Shown: positions 32,415 to 39,728 of the stretch, in pieces
Numbering within the stretch: position 1 is the stretch's first letter
Layout of the letters: each line of letters begins with the position of its first letter
NCBI GenBank assembly: GCA_031547305.1
Contig: JAVBSC010000081.1
Span: 1-46,856, forward strand
Reading direction: 5' to 3'
Source of the DNA: JAVBSC01 sp031547305
Lineage (GTDB): Bacteria > Desulfobacterota > Desulfovibrionia > Desulfovibrionales > Desulfovibrionaceae
Length of the DNA stretch: 46,856 nt
Made by a program: the position numbers and the translations under genes
The notes under the pieces: generated by a model
What the model saw: the letters and a program-made list of their open reading frames with translations, nothing else
What the model was told of the DNA's origin: nothing
The model's database searches: none

Positions 32415-33320
32415 GTGATTACCAGGCTTGAAGAACTCCTCAAGGGAGCGAAAAATGCCAAGATACGCATAGCCGTCGCCCAGGCCGACGACGATACCGT
32501 GTTGAGCACCATACTGGGTGTAAAGGATATTTCCGGAACCGATTCCTTTATTCTGATCGGGGACAAAGACCGCATCAAGGCTCGGGCCGAGGCCATGGGG
32601 CTGAGCTTCGCGCCGGAGCAGTTCGTCAACGAAACCGACGAGGCGGAGATGGCCAGAAGGGCCGTGGCCATGGTCCATAGCGGCGAGGCCCACCTGCCCA
32701 TGAAGGGCCTGATGCAGACCAGCACCTTTATGCGCGCCATACTCAACAAGGAGACCGGATTGCGCGACAGGGGAGTGATCAGCGAAATCTCCCTGTTTGA
32801 AAAGGAATGGGGCGATCCGGGTCTGCAAATCGCCAGTTGCTGCGCCATCAACCTAGCCCCGGACCTGAACCAGAAACGCCAGATCATTGAAAACGCCGTC
32901 TGGCTGGCCAGAAAGCTCGGAATCGCCACGCCCCGCGTGGCCTTAATTTGCGCCCTGGAGCAGATTAACCCGGATATGCCGGAAACCCTTGAGGCGGCCG
33001 CGCTGGCAAAAATGGGCGATCGGGGGCAAATCAAAGGCGCCGTCATCGACGGTCCCTTCGCCTTGGACAACGCGGTATCGCCGGAACAGGCGGCACACAA
33101 GGGACTTACCGGACCGGTGGCGGGGCGGGCGGATATTTTGATCATGGCCAATATCCTCATGGGCAACATCTTCCACAAGTCGCTGACCTATTTCGCCAAA
33201 AAACGCGTGCCCGGCATCATCCTGGGCGCCAGAGTGCCGATTCTGATGAATTCGCGCTCCGACTTCCCGGAAGACCGGGTTCTCTCCATCGCCCTGGCCA
33301 TGCATCTGCTTCAGGAATAG
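32415..33320 (+). CDS. Phosphate acyltransferase (phosphate butyryltransferase family)
   Basis: Exchanges CoA for phosphate on an acyl-CoA, 301 residues. The Pta/Ptb pattern is visible in IAVAQADDDTVLSTI (~20-35), HLPMKGLMQTSTFMRAIL (~95-113) and the C-terminal half with GAVIDGPFALDNAVSPEQAAHKG and ADILIMANILMGNIFHKSLTYF. The length is that of Ptb, not of the longer acetate-specific Pta. Start GTG, preceded by GAGGTG. Together with the kinase upstream it turns acyl-CoA into carboxylate and ATP. Confidence 0.9.
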   Translation: MITRLEELLKGAKNAKIRIAVAQADDDTVLSTILGVKDISGTDSFILIGDKDRIKARAEAMGLSFAPEQFVNETDEAEMARRAVAMVHSGEAHLPMKGLMQTSTFMRAILNKETGLRDRGVISEISLFEKEWGDPGLQIASCCAINLAPDLNQKRQIIENAVWLARKLGIATPRVALICALEQINPDMPETLEAAALAKMGDRGQIKGAVIDGPFALDNAVSPEQAAHKGLTGPVAGRADILIMANILMGNIFHKSLTYFAKKRVPGIILGARVPILMNSRSDFPEDRVLSIALAMHLLQE

Positions 33321-33457
33321 AAAAGCGGAGCCGCCTCATTATCTCTTACTCCAGAGCAAATAGACACACAGACGGATCAAAAGAAGAATTAATTCCAGAG
33401 GAATATAGCTATACTGACAGTAAAAACAAAGTGATCCACTTTTATGAGGGAGGAGTT

Positions 33458-33574
33458 ATGCGTATTTTCGGGTTTCCTGTGGCCACCTTTGTATATAATT
33501 TTCTCATCCCCCTCGGCATCATAGGTTTTATGTTTTTCTATTGTTGGCACGTTGAAAAGCATGACAAGAAGTAG
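33458..33574 (+). CDS. Small membrane protein linked to the sodium:solute symporter
   Basis: A 38-residue open frame with a strong ribosome-binding site (GGGAGGAG, five bases before the ATG). It has one hydrophobic helix (VYNFLIPLGIIGFMFFYCW) and a charged C-terminal end (HVEKHDKK). It ends 12 bases before the SSS symporter gene. Short single-helix proteins of this sort are known directly upstream of SSS transporters and are annotated as symporter small accessory proteins; the exact role is not known to me. Confidence 0.75.
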   Translation: MRIFGFPVATFVYNFLIPLGIIGFMFFYCWHVEKHDKK

Positions 33575-33586
33575 GAGTCAGGAAAC

Positions 33587-35047
33587 ATGCAAAACGTTTC
33601 CATTACCGGTCTTATTGTATTTGCCGCCTACATGCTGATTATGCTCCTGGTAGGCTTTGTAAGTTCCAGAAAACAAAAAACTTCTTCCGACTTCTGGGTC
33701 GCCGGGCGCAGTTTCGGCACGGTGGTCATGACTCTGGCCCTGATGGCCTCGATCATGCACGGCGGGTCCATTATCAGCGGAGCCGCTTTCAACGCCCGCT
33801 TCGGCGGCCCGGCCGTTCAGGCCTATATCAGCTTTACCCTGGGCTTCATGGTCATACTGGTGGTTTTCGCCAAAAAATTACGGGCCATGGAAGCTGTTAC
33901 CCTGCCAGACTACATGGGTCGCCGCTTCAAGAGCACGTTTTTGCAAGGGTTTTGCGCTGCAGTTATCGCCGTCTCCAGTATTCTCTATCTGATCGCCCAA
34001 ACCCGCGGCATGGGCCTGGTGCTGGAGACCCTGCTGGGAATTCCATTTGAAGTGGCCCTGGTTCTCGGCACGCTCATCTTCGTGGCCTACGTGGTCATGG
34101 GGGGCCTCATGGCCGTGGTCTGGACCAATATCTTCCAGTTCATATTCATGTGGGTAGGTCTGATCATTCTTATGCCGCGTCTGTGGGGAGTCACGGAAGG
34201 CTGGTCAAACATCTTCATAGCCGTTGACAAGATAGTTCCGGGCTGGACCTCCATAACCGGCACCTCCTGGACCACCACCTATATGATTTCCTGGTGCTTT
34301 CTCTGGTTCATCGCTTACGCCACCCGCATCGAGCTGATCACCAAAGTCTTTGCGGCCAAAGACGTCAACGCCGCCCGGTGGTCCTTGCCCTGGGCCATTT
34401 TTCTGGTGATCATCTTCCTGACCTATGGCAACATGTACCTGGGCGCCACCGCGCGCGTGCTGATCTGGGACAAGGTGGCCATTCCGGATCAGGCCCTGAT
34501 GGTGCTGGCAAAAGAATACGCCACACCCTTCATGATGGCTTTCATGCTCACGGGCATCGCCGCGGCGGCCATGTCCACGACCGACTCGCTCCTGCTCATG
34601 AGCGGCGCGGCCGTGGCGCACGATCTTCTGCGCAAGTGCTACCATGAACCGCGTAAAATCCAACAGGACGAACGCTATTACCTGAAGGCTTCGCGCATTA
34701 CCATCGCCACGGTTGGCCTCATCGCGCTGGTCGCATCTTTCACTACTTCGCAGATGATTCTGCAGATTGTGGGCTTCTCGGTGGCGCTTACCGGATCCAC
34801 CTTCTTCGCTCCGTTGGTGATCGGCCTGCTGTTCAAGCGGGTCAGCACCCCGGCCGCCGCAGCCGGGTGCATGGGCGGCTTCTTTGTGGCCGCGGTGCAT
34901 GTTGGCGCGACCATTGCGGGCGCGGAATGGGCCAAGGTAATCCACCCGGTCGTGACCGGCGTGGGAGCGTCCTTTGCCTTGATGATCATCGTCGGTTTCA
35001 TAACCCAGGCCTCGGCGGAGGAGTGCGAGGCCGTGTTCCGCACCTAG
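33587..35047 (+). CDS. Sodium:solute symporter (SSS family)
   Basis: A 486-residue secondary carrier with about 13 helices. Family marks: GFVSSRKQKTSSDFWVAGR (loop after helix 1), LMASIMHGGSIISGAAFNARFGGP (helix 2), ALPDYMGRRF-type block (TLPDYMGRRFKS), and GIAAAAMSTTDSLLLMSGAAVAHDL (~322-346), which holds the Na2-site Ser/Thr pair. Relatives take up proline, pantothenate, acetate or other monocarboxylates with sodium. It ends the catabolic island and gives a second uptake route beside the MFS carrier. AGGAGTCAGGAAAC precedes the ATG. Confidence 0.92.
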   Translation: MQNVSITGLIVFAAYMLIMLLVGFVSSRKQKTSSDFWVAGRSFGTVVMTLALMASIMHGGSIISGAAFNARFGGPAVQAYISFTLGFMVILVVFAKKLRAMEAVTLPDYMGRRFKSTFLQGFCAAVIAVSSILYLIAQTRGMGLVLETLLGIPFEVALVLGTLIFVAYVVMGGLMAVVWTNIFQFIFMWVGLIILMPRLWGVTEGWSNIFIAVDKIVPGWTSITGTSWTTTYMISWCFLWFIAYATRIELITKVFAAKDVNAARWSLPWAIFLVIIFLTYGNMYLGATARVLIWDKVAIPDQALMVLAKEYATPFMMAFMLTGIAAAAMSTTDSLLLMSGAAVAHDLLRKCYHEPRKIQQDERYYLKASRITIATVGLIALVASFTTSQMILQIVGFSVALTGSTFFAPLVIGLLFKRVSTPAAAAGCMGGFFVAAVHVGATIAGAEWAKVIHPVVTGVGASFALMIIVGFITQASAEECEAVFRT

Positions 35048-35270
35048 CCGATTACAAAACGCTAGGCCCAAGACGCCCGTGCGATGAAGTGCGGAGCCTC
35101 ACCGCGAGGCGCTTAAGGGCTGGATATGGCATTCCCGCTTTGAATTGCCATGGCCAAAAGGCGGACGCTTCCTCACCCTGCCGCCGCAGGCATAAACGAA
35201 ATTTGTTTCACCGCTAAGCGCCGGCAATTCTAAAGTTCAAAGCCAATCTGCCACAAGGCGCGAATATGCA

Positions 35271-35313
35271 TAAAAAAATACGGCCGAACCTGAAAATAAT
35301 CCAGGTTCGGCCG
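35271..35313 (-). terminator. Terminator of the molybdoenzyme operon
   Basis: A perfect 12-bp stem (CGGCCGAACCTG 35281-35292 with complement 35302-35313) followed on the minus strand by TATTTTTTTA. The rest of the 296-base gap to the SSS gene holds nothing else I can identify. Confidence 0.85.
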
Positions 35314-35343
35314 CGTGTCGCGGGTATGCGGCGTTCAGGTATT

Positions 35344-36051
35344 TTATTCCACCAGGCCTTTTTTCTTCAGTTCCGCATGCCACAGGGGATTGTGGTGTTT
35401 GGCGAAGTCTTCCGGCACCTGGCCGGTGAGCATGGATTTAAGGGCAGGGGCTTCGCCCGGGGCAAAGGCGGCCATATAGATATGCACTGGCAAAAGTATG
35501 GCCATCAGCCCGGCGCAAGCCATGTGAATGAACAGCGCCCATTGCACCACGCTCTGCATGTCCAGCATCTGGTTGGAGAAATAGAGCAGAAAGCCGCTGG
35601 CGATTAAAAGCAGGCTGCACAGCACCGCGGCTACGGCCACCCATTTCTGGCCGGCATTGTAAAAGCCCTGGGGCGGCAGTTCCGGGTTCAGGCCCAGGGA
35701 GCGCATCTTTTTAGCGCCCAGGACCAGCCAGAAGCCCTTGCGCAGGCACCAGACCAGATCCTGGACTGGAGAAAGACGGAAGATCTCGCGCAAAAAGGGC
35801 AGCACGTCGCTCCGCAAAAACACCAGGCAGTAAACAAGATAAACGATAACCCAGACCAGGCCCAGGTTGCGGTGCAGGTGCAGCAGGCCGTACTCGCCGG
35901 CCGGAGCGGTCCACAGGCCGGTCCACCACTGGCCCACGGGCTGCATGTTCAGGTTGGTCAGCAGGCCGAAACCGCTGAATAGAAGCAGAATCCAGCACAG
36001 AGCGTTAAACCAGTGCATGGCTATGGCGCTTTTGGTATGGCGGCGGATCAT
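35344..36051 (-). CDS. Cytochrome b subunit of a molybdoenzyme complex
   Basis: Membrane diheme cytochrome b of the formate dehydrogenase gamma / thiosulfate reductase PhsC type, 235 residues. Four helices are visible: MHWFNALCWILLLFSGFGLL, LGLVWVIVYLVYCLVFL, WVAVAAVLCSLLLIASGFLLYF and ALFIHMACAGLMAILLPVHIYMAAF. His residues in helix 1 (MHWFN), helix 2 region (HLHRNLG) and helix 4 (FIHMA, VHIY) are the likely haem ligands. It exchanges electrons with the quinone pool. It is the last gene of the operon and overlaps the FeS subunit gene by 4 bases. Confidence 0.88.
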   Translation of the reverse strand: MIRRHTKSAIAMHWFNALCWILLLFSGFGLLTNLNMQPVGQWWTGLWTAPAGEYGLLHLHRNLGLVWVIVYLVYCLVFLRSDVLPFLREIFRLSPVQDLVWCLRKGFWLVLGAKKMRSLGLNPELPPQGFYNAGQKWVAVAAVLCSLLLIASGFLLYFSNQMLDMQSVVQWALFIHMACAGLMAILLPVHIYMAAFAPGEAPALKSMLTGQVPEDFAKHHNPLWHAELKKKGLVE

Positions 36052-36803
36052 TGTTGGCCTCCTTTGCCGGCGTCAGCGCCCTTGCTTTTCTCTTCAGGCG
36101 CGTGCTTGTTCTCGTCCGCCGGGGCGGCCAGGTTTTTCAGGAACACGCCCACAATTCCCAGCAGAGATAACCCGCCCAGCCAACGCACTCCGGTGGCCAG
36201 GGGCCCCATAAGGGCGATGGGCAGGGGGAGTTTGGCGTCACTTGGCCAGACCTTGTCACCGGGGTCTCCTATGTAGGCCAGGGTGGGCTTGGTGGGCACA
36301 GCCGTTGATTCCACAACGCTCAGGTTGGCCGCGCCGGCCAGCTTGGCCACCGGATCATCCGGTTTGGAGAGGTCCCCAAACACCCTGGCTTTGGTCGGAC
36401 AAAGTTGCACGCAGGCCGGCGCCATGCCCAAAGGGCGAGTAGTGGCGCAATAGTCGCATTTGTCCGCCACGCCCAGGCGCTCGTCCCGGTAGCGGGCACC
36501 GTAAGGGCAGGCGGCCACGCAGGCCCCGCAGCCGATGCAGCGGGTTTTATCCACCACAATCACTCCGTCCGCGTCCTTGTAGGTGGCTCTGGTGGGGCAG
36601 GCGTCAACGCACAGAGGCTCGGCGCATTGCATACATCCGCCGGGCTGGAACACCTTGCCGCCTGGCTTTTTATCGTCCTTGATCTCCCGCACCCAGTTGC
36701 GGCGGTGTCCGTAGGTCGTGGCGTTGCGCTGCTGGCAGCCCACTATGCAAGCCCCGCAGTTCATGCACTTTTCCGTATCAATGATCATTTTATACTGTGC
36801 CAT
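36048..36803 (-). CDS. Four-cluster ferredoxin subunit of the molybdoenzyme complex
   Basis: Electron-transfer subunit, 251 residues, with four Cys groups: CMNCGACIVGCQ, CMQCAEPLCVDACP, CIGCGACVAACPYGARY and CDYC with CVQLCP, like DmsB, PhsB, NrfC and HybA. There is no signal peptide, so it would travel with the Tat-exported catalytic partner. A C-terminal hydrophobic helix (~200-222, LATGVRWLGGLSLLGIVGVFL) anchors it in the membrane, as in FdnH/HybA types. A charged tail (ADENKHAPEEKSKG) follows. It begins one base before the end of the catalytic gene's intergenic spacer, so the genes are tightly coupled. Confidence 0.9.
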   Translation of the reverse strand: MAQYKMIIDTEKCMNCGACIVGCQQRNATTYGHRRNWVREIKDDKKPGGKVFQPGGCMQCAEPLCVDACPTRATYKDADGVIVVDKTRCIGCGACVAACPYGARYRDERLGVADKCDYCATTRPLGMAPACVQLCPTKARVFGDLSKPDDPVAKLAGAANLSVVESTAVPTKPTLAYIGDPGDKVWPSDAKLPLPIALMGPLATGVRWLGGLSLLGIVGVFLKNLAAPADENKHAPEEKSKGADAGKGGQQ

Positions 36804-36804
36804 G

Positions 36805-38967
36805 TTACGCCCCCGTCTTTTTAGCCAGGGTACAGCCCAGGCCGTTGAACTGGGCGGACACCCGGTCCCAGTAGTTAGGCAGGATGGTGTTCATGGGCGC
36901 GCTTCTGGTCCGCTCGAACGGGCTGGTGCCGGTAAAGTGCGAGGGGGTGAAAACCACACCGGGAATGATGCGCTCCGTTACCTCCACCCTGGCCTCCAGC
37001 CGCCCAAAGGCGGTCTCCAGCCAGGCCTTCTCCCCCTGGACCACGCCGCACTTGGCAGCCGTGTCCGGGTGGACGAGCGCGAAGCGCCCCGTGGCGAACT
37101 GGGCCAGGGATTCCGCAAAGTTGGTCAGGGTCTGCTGCCACTGGCTGACGATCTTGCCCTGGATCAGGGTAAAGGGGAATTTTTTATCCGCATCCTTGCC
37201 GGCCGGGTTTCCCCTGGGCAGGCTCCAGACAATCGCCCCGAAGATCTTGGGCGCGAAGTCCAGCTTGCCGTCCGCGGTAAAAAACTTACCTTCGGTATAG
37301 ATACAGCCAGGACGCTCCGGCCCGCCTTCTTCCGGCATCGGGCCGATCAGCCCGCCGGGGCTCTTGCGCAGGCGCTCCACGGTAATGCCCTTCCAGTCCG
37401 GCACGGTGTTGCTGAACAAGGTGCACAATTCTTCCGGGGTTTCAAACTTTGGGTACTTGTCCGGCGCGAACTTAAGGCCCACGTCGCGGTAAAACTGCCA
37501 GTCCGGCACGCAGGCGCCGGGGGCGTCCACGGCCTTGTCGCGCCAGACCACCTGCTTTTCCGCCCCGTAATGCGACCCCTGACTCTCCAGCCCGAAGGTG
37601 GCGGGCACGAACAGGCTTGCCACATCCAGCTCTTCGGTGTTGAAAAAGCCGCGGTAGACCACAAAACCGACCTTCTCCATAGCCTTGCGCACGCCGTTGC
37701 AGTCCGGATAGCGGCGGTAGCTGGAGTTCAGGAACAGAACGTCAATATCCCCGGAATTCATGGCGCTGAGCAGGCGGCGGAAGTTCACCCCGGTCTTGTC
37801 GGTCTCGCCGCACATGTGGTCCACAAATTCTTTTTCGCCTTCCGGCTTGCCGCTCTCCATGGTCAGGATGCCCCGTCCGCTCCCGATCAGGTTGTTCTTG
37901 ACGCCCTGGGCGGCGATGATGGCCCGCAGGGTGGCCATGCCGTTGGAATAGCGCGACAGCGTGCCGCCGAACCAGACCATGGTGCGGTCGCTGGCGGCCA
38001 GGGTGGAATAAAAATCTTTGACCGCTTCCGGGGTTAGGCCGGTGGCCTTGCAGACTTCTTCCACGCTCCAGGGCGCGGCGTTTTCCTTGAGAGTCTCAAA
38101 ATTATTGGTGCTGGCCGCCACGTACGCCGCGTCATAGGCTCTGTTTTCAATGATCCAGCGCACCGCGCCCAGGGCCAGGGCCCCGTCCGTGCCCGGCAGG
38201 GGAAAAAGCTGACTCTGGCACCACTTGCTGGTGTTGGTCTTGCGGGGGTCCACATAGATGATCTTGCACCCGGCCGCCCTGGCCATGTCCAGCCAGCGGC
38301 TGTAAGGCGGGTAGGTCTCCGACAGGTTGGCCCCCCAGAGGACCAATACCTTGGCGTTGAGCAGTTCGTCCACCGTGGTGGTGGAGTTACCGCTGCCCAG
38401 CAGGGTGGAAAGGGTGTTGGAAGCCGTGCTGATGCACACTTCGCCGGGCGGCATGACGTTCACCCCGCCGGCCAGGCGCATGAGCATAAGGGCGGCCAGT
38501 TCGCTTTCCCGGCAATCCCAGAGGGGCGCGGTCAGGGCCAGGCTCTTGTAAATGTCCTTGCCGCGCTTTTCGCTCGCTTCCTTAAGCTTCTGGGCCACCA
38601 GCGTTGTGGCTTCGTCGTAGCTTATGTTTTTCCAGCCCGATTCCGTGCGCAGCATGGGCTGGGTGAGCCGGTGCGGGCTTTTGGCCAGTTCCGCCAGGGA
38701 CATGCCCTTGGGGCACATGCCGCCGCCGGTCCAGCGGTTGCCTTCCAGGCCCTCAAGGTAGCGCACCGTATTTCCTTCCACATGAGCCCAATAGGTACAG
38801 CGGCTCTGGCAGAACGGACAGTAGCCCAGCACTTTGCGCAGGGCCGGCAAGTCCGGCTGCGGCGCCCGCCCCATGGCCTGGGCATGACCGGACTGGAGCA
38901 GGGGCAGGGCTATTGCCCCGCTCGCGCCAAGTTTGATGAAATCCCGGCGGGAAACGCCTTTTTTCAT
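36805..38967 (-). CDS. Tat-exported molybdopterin (Mo/W-bisPGD) oxidoreductase, catalytic subunit
   Basis: DMSO-reductase-superfamily enzyme, 720 residues. The Tat signal is SRRDFIKLG (6-14) with a following hydrophobic stretch and an Ala-x-Ala region near 29-32. The [4Fe-4S] motif is CPFCQSRC...MCPKG (Cys50, 53, 57, 85). The probable metal ligand is Cys178 in PPGEVCISTASN. The residue after it is Ile, whereas formate dehydrogenases have His there, so formate oxidation is unlikely. Other pterin contacts are VLWGANLSETYP and GRFALVHPDTA. It may be a reductase of the polysulfide/thiosulfate or a related class; substrate unknown. The start is ATG 38967 behind AGAGG; a longer frame lacks a good site. 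Confidence 0.88.
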   Translation of the reverse strand: MKKGVSRRDFIKLGASGAIALPLLQSGHAQAMGRAPQPDLPALRKVLGYCPFCQSRCTYWAHVEGNTVRYLEGLEGNRWTGGGMCPKGMSLAELAKSPHRLTQPMLRTESGWKNISYDEATTLVAQKLKEASEKRGKDIYKSLALTAPLWDCRESELAALMLMRLAGGVNVMPPGEVCISTASNTLSTLLGSGNSTTTVDELLNAKVLVLWGANLSETYPPYSRWLDMARAAGCKIIYVDPRKTNTSKWCQSQLFPLPGTDGALALGAVRWIIENRAYDAAYVAASTNNFETLKENAAPWSVEEVCKATGLTPEAVKDFYSTLAASDRTMVWFGGTLSRYSNGMATLRAIIAAQGVKNNLIGSGRGILTMESGKPEGEKEFVDHMCGETDKTGVNFRRLLSAMNSGDIDVLFLNSSYRRYPDCNGVRKAMEKVGFVVYRGFFNTEELDVASLFVPATFGLESQGSHYGAEKQVVWRDKAVDAPGACVPDWQFYRDVGLKFAPDKYPKFETPEELCTLFSNTVPDWKGITVERLRKSPGGLIGPMPEEGGPERPGCIYTEGKFFTADGKLDFAPKIFGAIVWSLPRGNPAGKDADKKFPFTLIQGKIVSQWQQTLTNFAESLAQFATGRFALVHPDTAAKCGVVQGEKAWLETAFGRLEARVEVTERIIPGVVFTPSHFTGTSPFERTRSAPMNTILPNYWDRVSAQFNGLGCTLAKKTGA

Positions 38968-39003
38968 AATCATCCTCTGGGGTAAAAAAACAGGATCAGA
39001 AAA

Positions 39004-39034
39004 TGCCGCCCCAACCTTGGGGATTGGAGCGGCA
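39004..39034 (-). terminator. Hairpin between the HHH gene and the molybdoenzyme operon
   Basis: An imperfect stem (TGCCGC and GCGGCA outer arms, CCCCAA and TTGGGG inside) followed on the minus strand by ATTTTCTGATCCTGTTTTTTT. It is probably a partial terminator, so the molybdoenzyme operon may be partly separate from the genes upstream. Confidence 0.5.
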
Positions 39035-39071
39035 CCCATCTACGGAAACAAGACTTGGCGGGAAACTGAAG

Positions 39072-39398
39072 CTAGCACTTGGATGGCGCCAGGGTCATCT
39101 CCGCGTCCGGGTCGTGCACGATCGAGCCGTCTTTTTCCACGGGATTAAGGCGCTGCCAAGCTTCGTTGCTCATGCCGGGCACCTTGAGCAGATCGTCGCC
39201 GCTCTTAAAGGGGCCGTTTTTGGCCCGGTAGTCCACAATGGCCTTGGCCAGGTCCGCCGAAATATCCGCGCCCTCAATGCCGGCGATCTCTTCCGCGCTG
39301 GCCTTGTTCAGGTCCACCACGCCGGAGGCGAAAACGGCCGAAGACAGGCCGAGCACCAAAAAGGCGGCCAAAGAAAGCAAGAGAAGCGTTTTTTTCAT
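39072..39398 (-). CDS. Secreted helix-hairpin-helix protein 1
   Basis: A 108-residue periplasmic protein. After a Sec signal peptide (MKKTLLLLSLAAFLVLGLSS, cleavage near VFA-SG) comes one ComEA-like helix-hairpin-helix unit: VDLNKASAEEIAGIEGADI, AKAIVDYRAKNGPFKS, DDLLKVPGM. The C-terminal ~25 residues (NPVEKDGSIVHDP to the end APSKC) are acidic then end in a Cys. ComEA-type domains bind DNA in competence systems, but no competence genes are near and the same domain is used for protein contacts elsewhere. AAGGAG precedes the ATG. Sits between the ASST cluster and the molybdoenzyme. Confidence 0.85.
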   Translation of the reverse strand: MKKTLLLLSLAAFLVLGLSSAVFASGVVDLNKASAEEIAGIEGADISADLAKAIVDYRAKNGPFKSGDDLLKVPGMSNEAWQRLNPVEKDGSIVHDPDAEMTLAPSKC

Positions 39399-39728
39399 GG
39401 GCTAAACTCCTTATGTTATCTTTTATAAAAAATTTCACATGCTTGGCGCTGCCGAAAAGTCCGGCCGCATTATTCACACAGCCATGGCTCTCTTTACTAA
39501 ATAATCATCCCCTCAGCGCTGACAATAGCAAATAGCGTACCCAGATCGACAGCGCTGGTGAAACAACTTGTTATTACACCATATTTGACTGGCCCGGCCT
39601 TATACTTCTGCGCGGATTGCCGCAAGGGGCGGCCTGTTGCCCCGCTCACTGTGCGATGCGCCGCACGGGCCACAAAAAAGCGGCGGCCCGGAAGAACTCC
39701 GGGCCGCACAGTTTGTTCTGAAACCGGT
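39399..39728. other. Gap between ASST 1 and HHH protein 1
   Basis: About 330 bases, with the ASST 1 terminator at its right end and an AT-rich piece near 39.41-39.44 kb that should be the HHH 1 promoter. A 70-codon frame on the minus strand (39497-39709) runs through the terminator and is not a gene. Confidence 0.45.
39671..39706 (-). terminator. Terminator after ASST 1
   Basis: GCGGCCCGGA and TCCGGGCCGC form a 10-bp stem with a short loop; on the minus strand CTTTTTTGTG follows. Confidence 0.85.

Noticed and set aside
33544..33562. Possible sigma-54 promoter (TGGCACG) before the SSS symporter
   Set aside because: The -12 element is not TTGC-like and the site lies inside the 38-codon gene.
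39497..39709. A 70-codon minus-strand frame between HHH 1 and ASST 1
   Set aside because: It passes through the ASST 1 terminator hairpin and has no family resemblance.
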